A DNA stretch of 64,000 nucleotides from Terasakiella sp. SH-1 (GCF_004564135.1 NZ_CP038255.1:342501-406500); one strand, 5' to 3'; shown: positions 34,507 through 43,994, counted from the first letter of the stretch. The notes: a model not told the origin generated them from the letters alone. Program-made: numbers and translations.

Positions 34507-35333
34507 GGGTGAAGGTCCTCTCCGGTTAGGCGACGAAGATAGGCATCTGGGTCCAGCTCCTCTTCTTCGATACGGCGGTTTAACAGGTTCTGGATACGTT
34601 GATTGGATGAGTTTTTCATATTTTCAGGTGTATCCACCATTAAAATATTGCCCCGGTCCAACATGGTGATGCGATCTGCAATGCGAAAGGCACTGTCCAG
34701 TTCATGCGTCACCACAACAATGGACATGCCCATTGCATCGCGCAGGCGCAGGATCAACTCATCTAACTGGGCGGCAACCACCGGGTCCAGCCCGGCGCTG
34801 GGCTCATCAAAAAACAGTAATTTGGGGTCCATGATGATGGCACGTGCCACCGCAGCGCGTTTGAGCATGCCGCCGGACAGTTCACTGGGGGCAAGGTCTT
34901 CAAAACCGGCAAGATCCACCACTTCCAGCTTCATGCGCATCATGATGTCCATGGTCATTTCGGGCTGTTTGGTGTGTTCACGCAATGGCAGCTTGATATT
35001 TTCCCCTACGGTCATGGAGCTAAACAGTGCACCGCCCTGAAAGGCCACGCCGATTTTCTTGCGCAGGTCGTAGGTTTCTTTTAGCGACAGGTCAGCAATG
35101 TTCTTGCCCAGCAGTTTCATGGTGCCTGAGGTCGCTTTTTCCAAGCTCATGAGATAGCGCAACAAGGTGGATTTACCAGAACCCGAGCCGCCCATTACCA
35201 CCATAATTTCGCCTTCACGCACATCCATGGAAATACCATGCAGGATTTCGCGCTCTCCATAATGGGTGACGAGATCTTCGACTTCAATGACTTTGGGGCG
35301 GGCCAGCAGTTCGGCTTCGGTTGGTTTTGTCAT
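34503..35333 (-). CDS. ABC transporter ATPase, MlaF-like
   Basis: A 276-residue ATPase with Walker A GGSGSGKSTLLRYL, ABC signature LSGGMLKRAAVARA, Walker B LLFFDEPSAGLDP and switch His in VVTHELDS. It would energise the MlaE permease. Four-base overlaps with both neighbours (35330-35333 and 34503-34506) imply coupled translation. C-terminal 25 residues (EEEELDPDAYLRRLTGEDLHP) are acidic. Confidence 0.92.
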   Translation of the reverse strand: MTKPTEAELLARPKVIEVEDLVTHYGEREILHGISMDVREGEIMVVMGGSGSGKSTLLRYLMSLEKATSGTMKLLGKNIADLSLKETYDLRKKIGVAFQGGALFSSMTVGENIKLPLREHTKQPEMTMDIMMRMKLEVVDLAGFEDLAPSELSGGMLKRAAVARAIIMDPKLLFFDEPSAGLDPVVAAQLDELILRLRDAMGMSIVVVTHELDSAFRIADRITMLDRGNILMVDTPENMKNSSNQRIQNLLNRRIEEEELDPDAYLRRLTGEDLHP

Positions 35334-36148
35334 CGCGTCACCATGAAAGCAAACAGCATGTCGGTTAAAACAATGGCAGAGATGGATTGAACAACGGCAC
35401 GGGTGGTGACTTTACCTACCCCTTCGGCCCCGCCGCGCACGCCTGCACCATTGGCGACCCCGATGACGGCGATCAAGATGGCAAATAACACACTTTTCCC
35501 AAGACCATGCATGACATCATCCACACTCAGCCATTCAAAGACCTGATCCCAATAAGCGGCCAGTGAAATGCCAAGGTCGATGGAAACATAAATCCCGGCC
35601 CCTAAAAGACCGATGACATCGGAGAAAAAGGTCAGGCACGGCACCATAATCACCATGGCAAGCAAGGCCGGGGCAACGAGAAAACGCACAGGGTTAATCC
35701 CCATCACCGATAAGGCATCCACTTCCTGATTGATGTTCATGATCCCGATGCGTGCAGCCAAGGCTGATCCTGAACGCCCGGCCACCAGAATACCTGTAAT
35801 CAGCGGGGCAAATTCACGCACGACAGAAAAGGCAATGCCGATGGTGACATGGCTTTCAGCGCCAAAAATCCGCATGGTATAGATACCCTGGATTGCCAGC
35901 ATCATGCCAACCGTTACCCCGAGCATGGCGACAATGGGAATGGCGCGAATGCCGGTTTCCATCATTTGGGCAAAAAGCGATTGTACACGAACGGGCTGGC
36001 CCATGGATTTCCCCATGAAGGTCCAGTACAGGGTCTCCCAGACCAAAGAGGCGCAGTAGCCGATTTCAGCCACACCAACCATAGTTGTGCGCCCGATGTT
36101 TTCGACTTTTTGGGCCAATGGGCCGTTTTCTGCGTCTTTATCGCTCAT
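35330..36148 (-). CDS. MlaE-family lipid permease
   Basis: A 272-residue inner-membrane permease. The family region (LITGILVAGRSGSALAARIGIMNINQEVDALSVMGINP) lies near residues 110-150. Five to six hydrophobic helices follow the MlaE layout. It extracts phospholipid from or delivers it to the inner membrane with MlaF. The STAS gene lies 28 bases upstream, and STAS protein MlaB is the normal partner of MlaF in E. coli. Start has the sequence GAGCGATAAAG close by. Confidence 0.92.
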   Translation of the reverse strand: MSDKDAENGPLAQKVENIGRTTMVGVAEIGYCASLVWETLYWTFMGKSMGQPVRVQSLFAQMMETGIRAIPIVAMLGVTVGMMLAIQGIYTMRIFGAESHVTIGIAFSVVREFAPLITGILVAGRSGSALAARIGIMNINQEVDALSVMGINPVRFLVAPALLAMVIMVPCLTFFSDVIGLLGAGIYVSIDLGISLAAYWDQVFEWLSVDDVMHGLGKSVLFAILIAVIGVANGAGVRGGAEGVGKVTTRAVVQSISAIVLTDMLFAFMVTR

Positions 36149-36176
36149 GTCTTTCTGATCCTTGAAGCGATGAGGC

Positions 36177-36512
36177 TTAGCGGGTTAATTCAGTGACGGC
36201 TTCACTAATGGTGTCATGAATGGTAAAAATTTTATCCAGACGGGCAAGCTGGAAAACGCGAATAGCCTTGTCTGAAATATTGGCAAGGGCAAAACCTGCG
36301 CTGGTGCGTCGCCCGGTTTGATAAGCTTCGACAAGGCAGGCAATGCCGGAACTGTCGATATAGCTGACATCAGCCATGCTGACGACGATCGACTTTCCCG
36401 CGTTGACTTCTGTGAGAAGCGCCTCTCGCAGTTGTGGCGAGGTTTCCAGATCAACATCTCCTTCCAATTCAAAAATGATGATGCTGTTGTCTTCTCTTCT
36501 TTCCAGTTTCAT
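36177..36512 (-). CDS. STAS-domain anti-sigma factor antagonist or MlaB-like protein
   Basis: A 111-residue protein filling one STAS domain. Residues 53-56 are Asp-Ser-Ser-Gly in VSYIDSSGIACLVE, the place where RsbV/SpoIIAA proteins are phosphorylated by an RsbW-type kinase. E. coli MlaB is a STAS protein of the same complex but is not generally described as phosphoregulated. The gene overlaps the PP2C gene by four bases and stands 28 bases before mlaE. It could be MlaB, a partner-switch protein, or both; the sequence does not decide. Confidence 0.85.
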   Translation of the reverse strand: MKLERREDNSIIIFELEGDVDLETSPQLREALLTEVNAGKSIVVSMADVSYIDSSGIACLVEAYQTGRRTSAGFALANISDKAIRVFQLARLDKIFTIHDTISEAVTELTR

Positions 36513-38278
36513 TTCTCGTCTTCGCCCTTGTTAAGTTCGAGGTGTTTAACCAATCGTAGCAAATTTCCTTCGCCTTGTGTGGGGCGAAGATATTGGACTT
36601 CATCCATAACTTCCTGAATAAGATGTGTGCCCAGTCCACCGGGGCGGATATCTTCCAGATCTCGTGGTTTGATTTCGCCCGGTGCCACCATAGGGGCAAA
36701 ATCGCGCAGGCGAAAGACCAGTCTGCCGGGGCGCTGGCGCACCGTCAGTTCAATTTCTTCATCGCTTGGCCCGCCATAGGCATGACGAATTACATTTTGG
36801 CAGGCTTCATCCACCGCCAGCACCACATCATTGACGGTTTGTTCATCGCAACCGACTTTTTTACAAGCCTCGCTTACGCAGGCCCGTGCCAGCTTCATCC
36901 AGCTGGGGCGGGCTGGGAATTTAAAATCAATCAGCCAGTCACCATCACGTTCTTCGGTGTGATTAATATCATTCTGGCTTGCTTTGATTTCACTGTTTTC
37001 ATCTGAACGTAGCGAATCTGTCAGGGCCAAAATAGTCACATCGTCGCGCAATTTCATGCCGTTGGGCGAAACTGCTGAAATGAGATGATCCAGCTGCTTT
37101 TTTAAGGGGAGGTGGGAATATTGCGAAAGAAGGTCACGCACGCCTGTAGCGTCCAACGGGTCCCCGTTTTGTGTATAGCCTTCTGTCAGCCCGTCGGTGT
37201 AAATAAAGAGTCCACCACCATTGGGGAAAATCTGGATTTCTTCGTAATCACCGTCATCACCGGGCAGGGGGGGGACAATGCCCAGCGGTGGCCCATCTGC
37301 GCCAAATGTTTCAAATTCGCCCTCTTTTTGGAGAAGAACGGGTTCATGACCGGCGTTGGCAAGGCGAATAAGACCTTCACAGCCAGGGCGTGGGTCATAT
37401 AACCCTGCGACCATGGTGACAAACATGCCATGGGCAGCGGTTTCACAGAGTTCAGCATTAATGCGGCCCAACAGTTTGCCCGGATCACGTACCGTTTTCC
37501 CCAGACAACGAAACAGGGAAGCGGTTTTGGACATCAACAAGGCGGCATTGATGCCTTTGCCAGATACATCGCCAAGGGCAAAATAAATTCGCCCGTCTGG
37601 CAAGGTGAAATAATCAAAAAAATCCCCGGAAACGCCGCGTGCAGCCTTATTCACCCCGATAATCTGATCTTCATTATGGGCGCTGCTATCAGGCAGGAAA
37701 CGGCGTTGAATTTCTGCGGCCAGTTCCAGTTCACGTTTGACCCGTTCCTGTTCGACCAGAGCCTTGGCCATACGTGCGTTGATGACGGCAAGAGCAGCCG
37801 AAGCGGCCAGTGTTTCCAGAACTTTCAGGTCATTTTCTGCAAACAGGTCGTCATGGTTCTTTTTATTGACCAGCTCAATGGCACCAACGCAACGGTCCTT
37901 GACGCTTAAGGGGGCACACAAGATAGAACGGGTGGTAAAGCCCGTTTGGTCATCGACCGCGCCGTAAAAATTGGGATCATTTTGAACGTCGCGGACCAAG
38001 GCCCCTTTGTTATCGGCGACGGATTTGCCGACAATGCCTTGACCATATTCCAGCGTCAGTCCGGTAATTTCTGTTGCCCCGCAACAGGTAACACAGCTGA
38101 TGATTTGAGACGTTTCATCCAGCAGGAAAACGGCCCCGCCTTCGGCCTCCAGATAGTCGGTGATTTCGCGAAGCGCATGATGCAGTGTTTCATCCACATT
38201 CAAGGTATTGGCGAATTCGGCGGTCATGGTTGCCAGCAGATTGATCTGCTTGCTGATATTTGCAGGTATCTTTTCCAT
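36509..38278 (-). CDS. GAF-SpoIIE phosphatase-HATPase regulator
   Basis: About 589 residues in three parts. A GAF domain is near residues 20-170 and may sense a small ligand. A PP2C/SpoIIE phosphatase follows (about 200-390) with LGDVSGKGINAALLM, FIYTDGLTEG and DDVTILAL metal-binding aspartates. The end is an RsbW-like HATPase (about 455-580) with VDEACQNVIRHAYGG and GLGTHLIQEVMDEVQYL. A kinase and phosphatase in one chain could both load and clear the phosphate on the STAS protein encoded next. ATG at 38278 is chosen; an in-frame TTG at 38305 is possible. It heads the operon. Confidence 0.87.
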   Translation of the reverse strand: MEKIPANISKQINLLATMTAEFANTLNVDETLHHALREITDYLEAEGGAVFLLDETSQIISCVTCCGATEITGLTLEYGQGIVGKSVADNKGALVRDVQNDPNFYGAVDDQTGFTTRSILCAPLSVKDRCVGAIELVNKKNHDDLFAENDLKVLETLAASAALAVINARMAKALVEQERVKRELELAAEIQRRFLPDSSAHNEDQIIGVNKAARGVSGDFFDYFTLPDGRIYFALGDVSGKGINAALLMSKTASLFRCLGKTVRDPGKLLGRINAELCETAAHGMFVTMVAGLYDPRPGCEGLIRLANAGHEPVLLQKEGEFETFGADGPPLGIVPPLPGDDGDYEEIQIFPNGGGLFIYTDGLTEGYTQNGDPLDATGVRDLLSQYSHLPLKKQLDHLISAVSPNGMKLRDDVTILALTDSLRSDENSEIKASQNDINHTEERDGDWLIDFKFPARPSWMKLARACVSEACKKVGCDEQTVNDVVLAVDEACQNVIRHAYGGPSDEEIELTVRQRPGRLVFRLRDFAPMVAPGEIKPRDLEDIRPGGLGTHLIQEVMDEVQYLRPTQGEGNLLRLVKHLELNKGEDEK

Positions 38279-38435
38279 AGGGGTTACTATGACCGGAATA
38301 TTCAAAAACGAAAAGGAGAACTTTTTGCCTAATTATATTTCATGGTGTTGGGGGCTTGTGATTGATTCTTTCTGATGGACTCCGCTTGTTAAGTCTCTAT
38401 AGTTGTGGGCAGGAAACAGAAAAATGGAGGGGCTT

Positions 38436-39974
38436 ATGTTTGAAACGGCGGAATTAGGGCGATCTATTCCTAAAAAAGAATTTGAAGCAGAAGTACAGGA
38501 CCTGCGAACACAACTTCTGAGTATACAGCAGGACCTGCGTAAATGCGATTTTCCGGTGATTATTGTCATGGCGGGCGTGGATGGCGCTGGTAAGGGAAGT
38601 ACGGTTAATGCATTGAATGAATGGATGGACTCTCGCTGGATCGACAATAATGCCTATGTGCGTCATTCCGATGAAGAATCCGAACGCCCGCCTTATTGGC
38701 GTTATTGGCGTGACTTACCGCCCAAAGGTAAAATTGGGATTTTCCTGAGTTCCTGGTATAGTTCCCCCTTGCTGGATAACGTTTATGGCAAGATCAACCG
38801 GGCAGAATTTGATGAACGTCTGGACCGCATTAAGGCGTTTGAGAAAACCCTGGCCGATGACGGCGCGTTGATTTTGAAGTTCTGGATGCATTTGGGGAAG
38901 GAAGACCAGAAAAAACGCCTCAAAAAGCTTGAAAAAAATGAACTTCAGTCGTGGCGGGTGAAGGAAAGCGACTGGAACCATTGGCGTATGTATGATGATT
39001 TTACGGACAGTGCTGAACGTCTGATCATGCGAACTTCCAAGGGTCATGCGCCTTGGTCCATCGTGGAAGGTATGGATACACGTTATGCCTCCGTGACGGT
39101 AGCCAAACAGGTGCGTGATGCGATTTTACGCCATATGGACGTGCGTAAAACCCAAAAGGAAACGCTGGAACAGCTTAAGAAAAAGCAGGCGGCAGAGAAA
39201 AAGCCTGCTGCGAAAAAAGTGGATAAGGATGCTGCTGTGAAGCCTTTGCCCTATCCAACGGTTCTCAGTTCTTTGGATATGAGCAAGACGGTTGAAAAAG
39301 ACGCCTATAAGTCGGAGCTGAAAACGTTGCAGGGACGTTTGAACATGTTGTCGCGCAAGGCTTCGGATAAAGGGATTTCGACGGTTCTGGTTTTTGAAGG
39401 GTCTGATGCTGCAGGAAAGGGGGGCAACATCCGCCGGATTACCGGGGCATTGGATGCGCGTATCTATAAGGTCTTGCCTTTTGCCGCCCCCAATGATGAA
39501 GAACGTGCCCATCATTATCTTTGGCGGTTTTGGCGTCACATGTCACGGGCTGGACGTATGACGATCTTTGATCGCTCCTGGTATGGTCGGGTTCTGGTGG
39601 AACGCTGTGAAGGTTTTGCCCGCGAAGAAGAATGGCGTCGTGCCTATGGCGAAATTGTCGATTTTGAAGACCAGATTGTGGACCATGGCACGGTCTTGTT
39701 GAAATTCTGGATTCATATTACGCCGGACGAACAGCTTGAACGCTTTAAAGCCCGTGAAGTGACACCATGGAAACAGTGGAAACTGACGGATGAAGACTGG
39801 CGTAATCGGGAAAAATGGTCTGATTACGAAGAAGCCGTCAATGATCTGGTGGAAAAAACCAGCACATCAAATGCACCGTGGTTGCTGGTGGAAGGCAATG
39901 ACAAAAAATTTGCCCGCATCAAGGTCTTGCGTGCAGTCTGCAAAGCGTTGGAAGAGCGTTTAAAGCAGAAGTAA
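38436..39974 (+). CDS. pap: Polyphosphate:AMP phosphotransferase
   Basis: About 512 residues with two PPK2 domains in tandem, the pattern of Pap, which makes ADP from AMP and polyphosphate. Each half carries a Walker-like P-loop: VDGAGKGSTVNALNEW near residue 49 and GSDAAGKGGNIRRI near 326; the basic YVRHSDEE.. and DRSWYGRVLVER motifs bind polyphosphate. An alanine- and lysine-rich linker (KQAAEKKPAAKKVDKDAA) joins them. GGAGG five bases before the ATG at 38436 decides this start over upstream ATG and TTG codons. Convergent with pabC. Confidence 0.9.
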   Translation: MFETAELGRSIPKKEFEAEVQDLRTQLLSIQQDLRKCDFPVIIVMAGVDGAGKGSTVNALNEWMDSRWIDNNAYVRHSDEESERPPYWRYWRDLPPKGKIGIFLSSWYSSPLLDNVYGKINRAEFDERLDRIKAFEKTLADDGALILKFWMHLGKEDQKKRLKKLEKNELQSWRVKESDWNHWRMYDDFTDSAERLIMRTSKGHAPWSIVEGMDTRYASVTVAKQVRDAILRHMDVRKTQKETLEQLKKKQAAEKKPAAKKVDKDAAVKPLPYPTVLSSLDMSKTVEKDAYKSELKTLQGRLNMLSRKASDKGISTVLVFEGSDAAGKGGNIRRITGALDARIYKVLPFAAPNDEERAHHYLWRFWRHMSRAGRMTIFDRSWYGRVLVERCEGFAREEEWRRAYGEIVDFEDQIVDHGTVLLKFWIHITPDEQLERFKAREVTPWKQWKLTDEDWRNREKWSDYEEAVNDLVEKTSTSNAPWLLVEGNDKKFARIKVLRAVCKALEERLKQK

Positions 39975-39985
39975 AACAGGGGTGA

Positions 39986-40010
39986 GGCAGGGGATTATTC
40001 TTCTCCTGCC
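39986..40010. terminator. Hairpin between pap and pabC
   Basis: GGCAGGGGA (39986-39994) pairs with TCTCCTGCC (40002-40010) with one wobble. It covers the pabC stop region and has no T tract, so it is only a possible bidirectional terminator. Confidence 0.35.
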
Positions 40011-40822
40011 TTCACGACTGCTAACAACTTGTCTGTCCAGTTTTGTGCAGGTATGATACGGCCATCAATTTCGCAGATGGGGCGCACGCGAAACAGGCTG
40101 TTGGTCAGGAAGGCTTCGTCACATTTTTGTGTGATTTCCGGCCACAGGCTTTCTTCGTGAACGCCGAGCCCAATCTCTTCGGCCTTTTGTAAAATCACCT
40201 GGCGCATGGTACCGGGCAAGCAGCCGTCTTCGATTTGTGGCGTGAACAGGTCGTGGCCTTTGATAAAAAAGATATTGCTGATGGTGCCTTCGGCAATATG
40301 GCCTGTGGTGTTCAGCATCAAGGCTTCATCAGCCCCTGCATCATGGGCTTCTTCAAAGGCGATGATATTATCTAAATAACACAGGCTTTTGATCCGGCTG
40401 GTTGGACTATATTCGTTGCGCCGTACCGAAACGGTTTTGACCACAGCGGCCTTGAAATGATCCGGGGCCTCGGAAGCTGAAACCAATATTTGCGGGCTCA
40501 TTTCCAGTGGTGGCATTAATCCACGAGGGCCACTGCCCCGTGTGATGGTCAGGCGGATGGCTGCACGTGTCTTGGTCAGTTGACAGCCGACCAGGACAGC
40601 TTGAATGGCCTCAAAAATCTCATCATTACTGTAGGGGATTGGAAGATTGAGCTTTTCACCACTCTGGCGAAACCGCGCCATATGATCGTCAAAGCGGATC
40701 ACCTTTGTTTCTTGGGCCGCCATGGTTTCAAAAAAACCATCACCCAGCAAAAATCCCCGATCCGTTGCCGAGATATGGACACCGCGCAACGGAAGAAGTT
40801 CTCCATTAAACCAGGCAATCAT
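39995..40822 (-). CDS. pabC: Aminodeoxychorismate lyase or D-amino-acid transaminase-like class IV protein
   Basis: A 275-residue PLP protein of fold IV. The Schiff-base lysine sits in SRIKSLCYLDNIIA, and the cofactor-binding EGTISNIF motif follows. It is the third gene after pabB and pabA, overlapping pabA by four bases, so cleavage of aminodeoxychorismate to 4-aminobenzoate is likely. Family members are also D-alanine or branched-chain aminotransferases, and sequence alone does not separate them; context decides. Confidence 0.78.
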   Translation of the reverse strand: MIAWFNGELLPLRGVHISATDRGFLLGDGFFETMAAQETKVIRFDDHMARFRQSGEKLNLPIPYSNDEIFEAIQAVLVGCQLTKTRAAIRLTITRGSGPRGLMPPLEMSPQILVSASEAPDHFKAAVVKTVSVRRNEYSPTSRIKSLCYLDNIIAFEEAHDAGADEALMLNTTGHIAEGTISNIFFIKGHDLFTPQIEDGCLPGTMRQVILQKAEEIGLGVHEESLWPEITQKCDEAFLTNSLFRVRPICEIDGRIIPAQNWTDKLLAVVKAGEE

Positions 40823-41388
40823 GACAATACCCCCGCCAGTTTGAGAAAGTTTTTCAACACATCATGCCCATGATGAGTCAAAATTGATTCTGGATGAAAT
40901 TGTACACCAAAAACCGGATCGCTTTTATGACGAATTGCCATAATCTCCCCATCCGGGCTGGTGGCATTGATCTGTAAATCATCAGATGAGTCAACGCTGA
41001 GGGAATGATAGCGCCCGACTTGCAGCGGATTGGGCAGGCCATGAAACAAGCCTGTTTCATCATGCTGGATCAGTGATGATTTCCCATGCATGGGAATTTT
41101 GGAACGTCGCACGGTTGCGCCATAATGTTGGGCAATCACCTGATGGCCCAAACACACCCCAAGGATGGGAATAGTCCCGGCAAAGCTTTTCACCACATCA
41201 AGGCAGATACCGGCTTGACCCGGTCCACAAGGGCCGGGGGAGAGGATGATGGCTTGCGGGTTTAAAGTGTTGATTTCATCAATGCTGATGGCATCATTGC
41301 GCACCACACGGGTATCGCTATAAAGCTCTTCGCAATAGCGTGACAGATTGTAGACGAAACTGTCATAATTATCTATGAGCAGGATCAT
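40819..41388 (-). CDS. pabA: Aminodeoxychorismate/anthranilate synthase glutamine amidotransferase
   Basis: A 189-residue class I glutamine amidotransferase. The triad is Cys in GVCLGHQVIAQ (near residue 79), and His with Glu in FHPESIL (near 168); the oxyanion loop is LSPGPCGPGQAG. It releases ammonia from glutamine for PabB. Overlaps of four bases with both neighbours indicate one message. The same subunit may serve TrpE in some bacteria. Confidence 0.9.
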   Translation of the reverse strand: MILLIDNYDSFVYNLSRYCEELYSDTRVVRNDAISIDEINTLNPQAIILSPGPCGPGQAGICLDVVKSFAGTIPILGVCLGHQVIAQHYGATVRRSKIPMHGKSSLIQHDETGLFHGLPNPLQVGRYHSLSVDSSDDLQINATSPDGEIMAIRHKSDPVFGVQFHPESILTHHGHDVLKNFLKLAGVLS

Positions 41389-42704
41389 GATGCCCCCTGT
41401 GTGAAGGCAGTAAACAGTGCATGCGCCTTGTCCAGAGTTTCTTGATATTCTGCCTCGGGCTGGGAATCTGAGACAATTCCCCCCCCAACCTGGGCACAGA
41501 CCCGATCATCTTTGAAAATCAGTGTGCGGATGACAATGTTGGTATCCATGGTGCCATCTGCACCAATATAGCCAATGGCCCCACAGTAAGGACCGCGCGG
41601 GCAAGCTTCCAGTTCTGAAATAATTGCCATGGCGCGCACCTTGGGGGCTCCGGTGATGGAACCGCCGGGAAAACAGGCTTTAAGCAGGTCGATACTGTCA
41701 TAACCTTCTTTAAGTTTGCCTGTCACAGTGGAAATCAAATGGTGCACACTGGCAAAGCTGTGAACTTCACACAGCTCGGGCACTTGTACGCTGTGAGGGG
41801 CACAGACTTTAGAGATATCATTGCGCAGCAGGTCCACAATCATGGTGTTTTCAGCCCGATCCTTTTCACTGTTTTTCAGCTCAAAGGCAAGGGCTTGATC
41901 TGCCTGTTTCGTATCCCCACGCGGGCGTGTACCTTTGATTGGACATGTTTCCACATCTCGCCCATCGGTTTTGATAAACCGTTCCGGGGAGCTGGAGGCA
42001 ATGCTGAACCCCTCAAAATTCAGATAGGCTGAAAAAGGGGCGGGGTTAATGGTGCGCAGGTTCTGATAAAGGTCATAGCAATCAAACGCATGGGGTAAAT
42101 CGGCACGAAAGCGCTGGGTCAGGTTGGCCTGAAAAATATCGCCTGCATGAATATACTCAATGACCTTTTGAACGGTGGCGATATAGTTTTCTTTGCTGAA
42201 ATCCGATGTCCAGTCAAGCTCAACAGGGCTGAAAACTGGTGTGGTGTATGCCTGTGATAGGGCATCTTTTAGGGTTTGCGCTGTTTCAAGACCGCTTAAA
42301 GAAAAAATCCAGCCTTTTTCTTGGTGATGATCAAATGCGGCAACTGTTTCATAAAAGCCAAGGGCAACATCAGGGCAAGCAAAATCATCGCCGTTTTGTT
42401 GGGGAATATTTTCAATCTGATGGAGAAGCTCATAGCCGAAATAGCCCATCCAGCCCCCTTGAAAAGGGGGCAGGCCCGCGTGGCGCTCAAAAGGATAATT
42501 CGCACAGGTTTCTTTGAGGGTGGCAAACAGGTTTTTGGGTGATGTGATGGTTTTAACGGGATCAAGCGCGATATAGCTGTAGCGCCCTTGTTTGTCATCT
42601 CTGCGTGAAGAATCCAGAAACAGGGCAAAAGGCTTGTTTGCATGAGGGGCAAACAGGCAGGCAGGTTCCCGGTAGGGGATCTCTATGATGGCGGGCTTTT
42701 TCAT
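41385..42704 (-). CDS. pabB: Aminodeoxychorismate synthase component I
   Basis: A 439-residue chorismate-using enzyme. Conserved blocks are IHAGDIFQANLTQRF, SPERFI, PIKGTRPRG, NTMIVDLLRNDISKV, FPGGSITGAPKVRAM and RTLIFKDDRVCAQVGGGIVSDS. It combines chorismate and ammonia to form 4-amino-4-deoxychorismate for folate. PIKGT plus the pabA-pabC context distinguish it from TrpE. Promoter DNA lies in the 92-base gap to the ferredoxin-like gene on the other strand. Confidence 0.92.
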   Translation of the reverse strand: MKKPAIIEIPYREPACLFAPHANKPFALFLDSSRRDDKQGRYSYIALDPVKTITSPKNLFATLKETCANYPFERHAGLPPFQGGWMGYFGYELLHQIENIPQQNGDDFACPDVALGFYETVAAFDHHQEKGWIFSLSGLETAQTLKDALSQAYTTPVFSPVELDWTSDFSKENYIATVQKVIEYIHAGDIFQANLTQRFRADLPHAFDCYDLYQNLRTINPAPFSAYLNFEGFSIASSSPERFIKTDGRDVETCPIKGTRPRGDTKQADQALAFELKNSEKDRAENTMIVDLLRNDISKVCAPHSVQVPELCEVHSFASVHHLISTVTGKLKEGYDSIDLLKACFPGGSITGAPKVRAMAIISELEACPRGPYCGAIGYIGADGTMDTNIVIRTLIFKDDRVCAQVGGGIVSDSQPEAEYQETLDKAHALFTAFTQGAS

Positions 42705-42796
42705 GATCTTGGGTATTACACGAAAGCTGCTTGGCTTGTCGAGTAGAGTCGGTTATGAAAGAGGCAACTCGTGAATACTATTTAAGGAATAAACCC

Positions 42797-43111
42797 ATGC
42801 CAAAGACATTTCGTTGCCACCTTTTCTGGTGCGGTCATGAACGTGAGGGGGACGAAAAACCGTCTTGCGGCAAACGGGGATCCCCCGATATTGGCAAGCA
42901 ATTAAAACAGGAAATGCGCGATCGAGGTCTGCGTAACGAGGTGGCCGTGACGAAATCCGGTTGCATCGGTCAATGCACTGTTGGCCCAGCGATGATCGTT
43001 TATCCCGAAGGTGTCTGGTATAAGGTTGAAAATATGGAAGACGCCCGCGAAATCCTCGACTGTCACCTTGAGAAGGGTGAAGTTGTGGAACGTTTGGTGA
43101 TCCGCGATTAA
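42797..43111 (+). CDS. Thioredoxin-fold 2Fe-2S ferredoxin-domain protein
   Basis: A 104-residue protein. Cysteines in FRCHLFWCGHE, PSCGKRGS and KSGCIGQCTVGPAMIVYPEGVWY match the thioredoxin-like 2Fe-2S fold, in which the last pair and one earlier Cys bind the cluster. AAGGA nine bases before this ATG makes it the likely start, though ATG at 42755 is in frame. The partner is unknown; related proteins often serve in electron transfer. Divergent from pabB. Confidence 0.83.
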   Translation: MPKTFRCHLFWCGHEREGDEKPSCGKRGSPDIGKQLKQEMRDRGLRNEVAVTKSGCIGQCTVGPAMIVYPEGVWYKVENMEDAREILDCHLEKGEVVERLVIRD

Positions 43112-43132
43112 TCTTGTGAAAGGGGCAAACGC

Positions 43133-43798
43133 ATGGCGTTGACAGTTGTTGTGACGGGGGCAAATCGGGGAATCGGCCTTTCCTTCTGTAAATTCTATAA
43201 AGCACAGGGCTATAACGTCATTGGCGTGTGTCGTAACAGTTCCACTGAATTGGACGGGATTGCACAGACAGTGATCACGGGTGTAGATGTCAGCCACGCA
43301 GCAGACCGTCAGAAACTGTTTGACCAATTGTGTGATGTGAAAATTGATCTATTGATCAATAACGCTGGCATTTTGCGCAATGAAATCTTGGGTCAGCTTG
43401 ATTTGGAGACCATTGAGCAACAGTTTCAGGTCAATGCTGTGGCCCCCCTTGCCATTAGCGAAGGGCTTTTGGACTCTCTTAATCGGAGTGCCAAAATTGC
43501 GATCATCACCAGCCGCATGGGTTCCATTGCCGATAATGGCAGCGGTGGTCGATATGGCTATCGTATGTCCAAGGCGGCGTTGAATGCTGCGGCGAAATCT
43601 TTGGCGCTGGATGTGCAGTCTCGCGGTATTACTGTTGGTATCTATCACCCCGGTTTGGTCGGAACTGAGATGATTGGCGGGGCGGGGGACATTACCCCGG
43701 ATCAGGCCGCAGAACGACTGGCTGCACGTATTGAAGAGCTGTCGTTAGAGAATACGGGGGCCTTCTACCATTCTAATGGTGAAGAGCTGCCTTGGTAA
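43133..43798 (+). CDS. Short-chain dehydrogenase
   Basis: A 221-residue SDR with cofactor site TGANRGIG (residues 8-15), NNAG, a Ser in ITSRMGS and the catalytic Tyr-Lys in YGYRMSKAALN. The C-terminal half is somewhat short, as in csgA-like or sniffer-type SDRs. The substrate is not known. A spacing of 21 bases from the ferredoxin-like gene suggests a two-gene transcript. Start ATG fits the N-terminal strand LTVVVTGAN. Confidence 0.83.
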   Translation: MALTVVVTGANRGIGLSFCKFYKAQGYNVIGVCRNSSTELDGIAQTVITGVDVSHAADRQKLFDQLCDVKIDLLINNAGILRNEILGQLDLETIEQQFQVNAVAPLAISEGLLDSLNRSAKIAIITSRMGSIADNGSGGRYGYRMSKAALNAAAKSLALDVQSRGITVGIYHPGLVGTEMIGGAGDITPDQAAERLAARIEELSLENTGAFYHSNGEELPW

Positions 43799-43830
43799 AA
43801 CTGTCATCATCGGGCGTGACGGTGGAGTGT

Positions 43831-43992
43831 TTAAGCCGTGACCACGAGGTCAGCTTCTAAAATCTCATCGACAATTTCATCCCATTCGTCAGAAGACAAT
43901 TCTTGTGTCAGGTCTTTCACGGGGGCGTCTGCAGCCTTGATGATGATGTCCGCATCGTCAAACAGTCCGGTATGGAGAACGAGTTTTTCCAT
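43831..43992 (-). CDS. Small protein in a DsrE-like cluster
   Basis: 53 residues (starts MEKLVLHTGLFDDADI, ends EADLVVTA). It begins two bases after the stop of the DsrE-like gene upstream, in the same direction, so it is very likely translated. Its last residues AD-x-VV-x echo the ends of the two genes before it. It is too short for a whole DsrE fold. Homology to DsrH/TusB is possible by gene order only. Confidence 0.6.
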   Translation of the reverse strand: MEKLVLHTGLFDDADIIIKAADAPVKDLTQELSSDEWDEIVDEILEADLVVTA

Positions 43993-43994
43993 GT

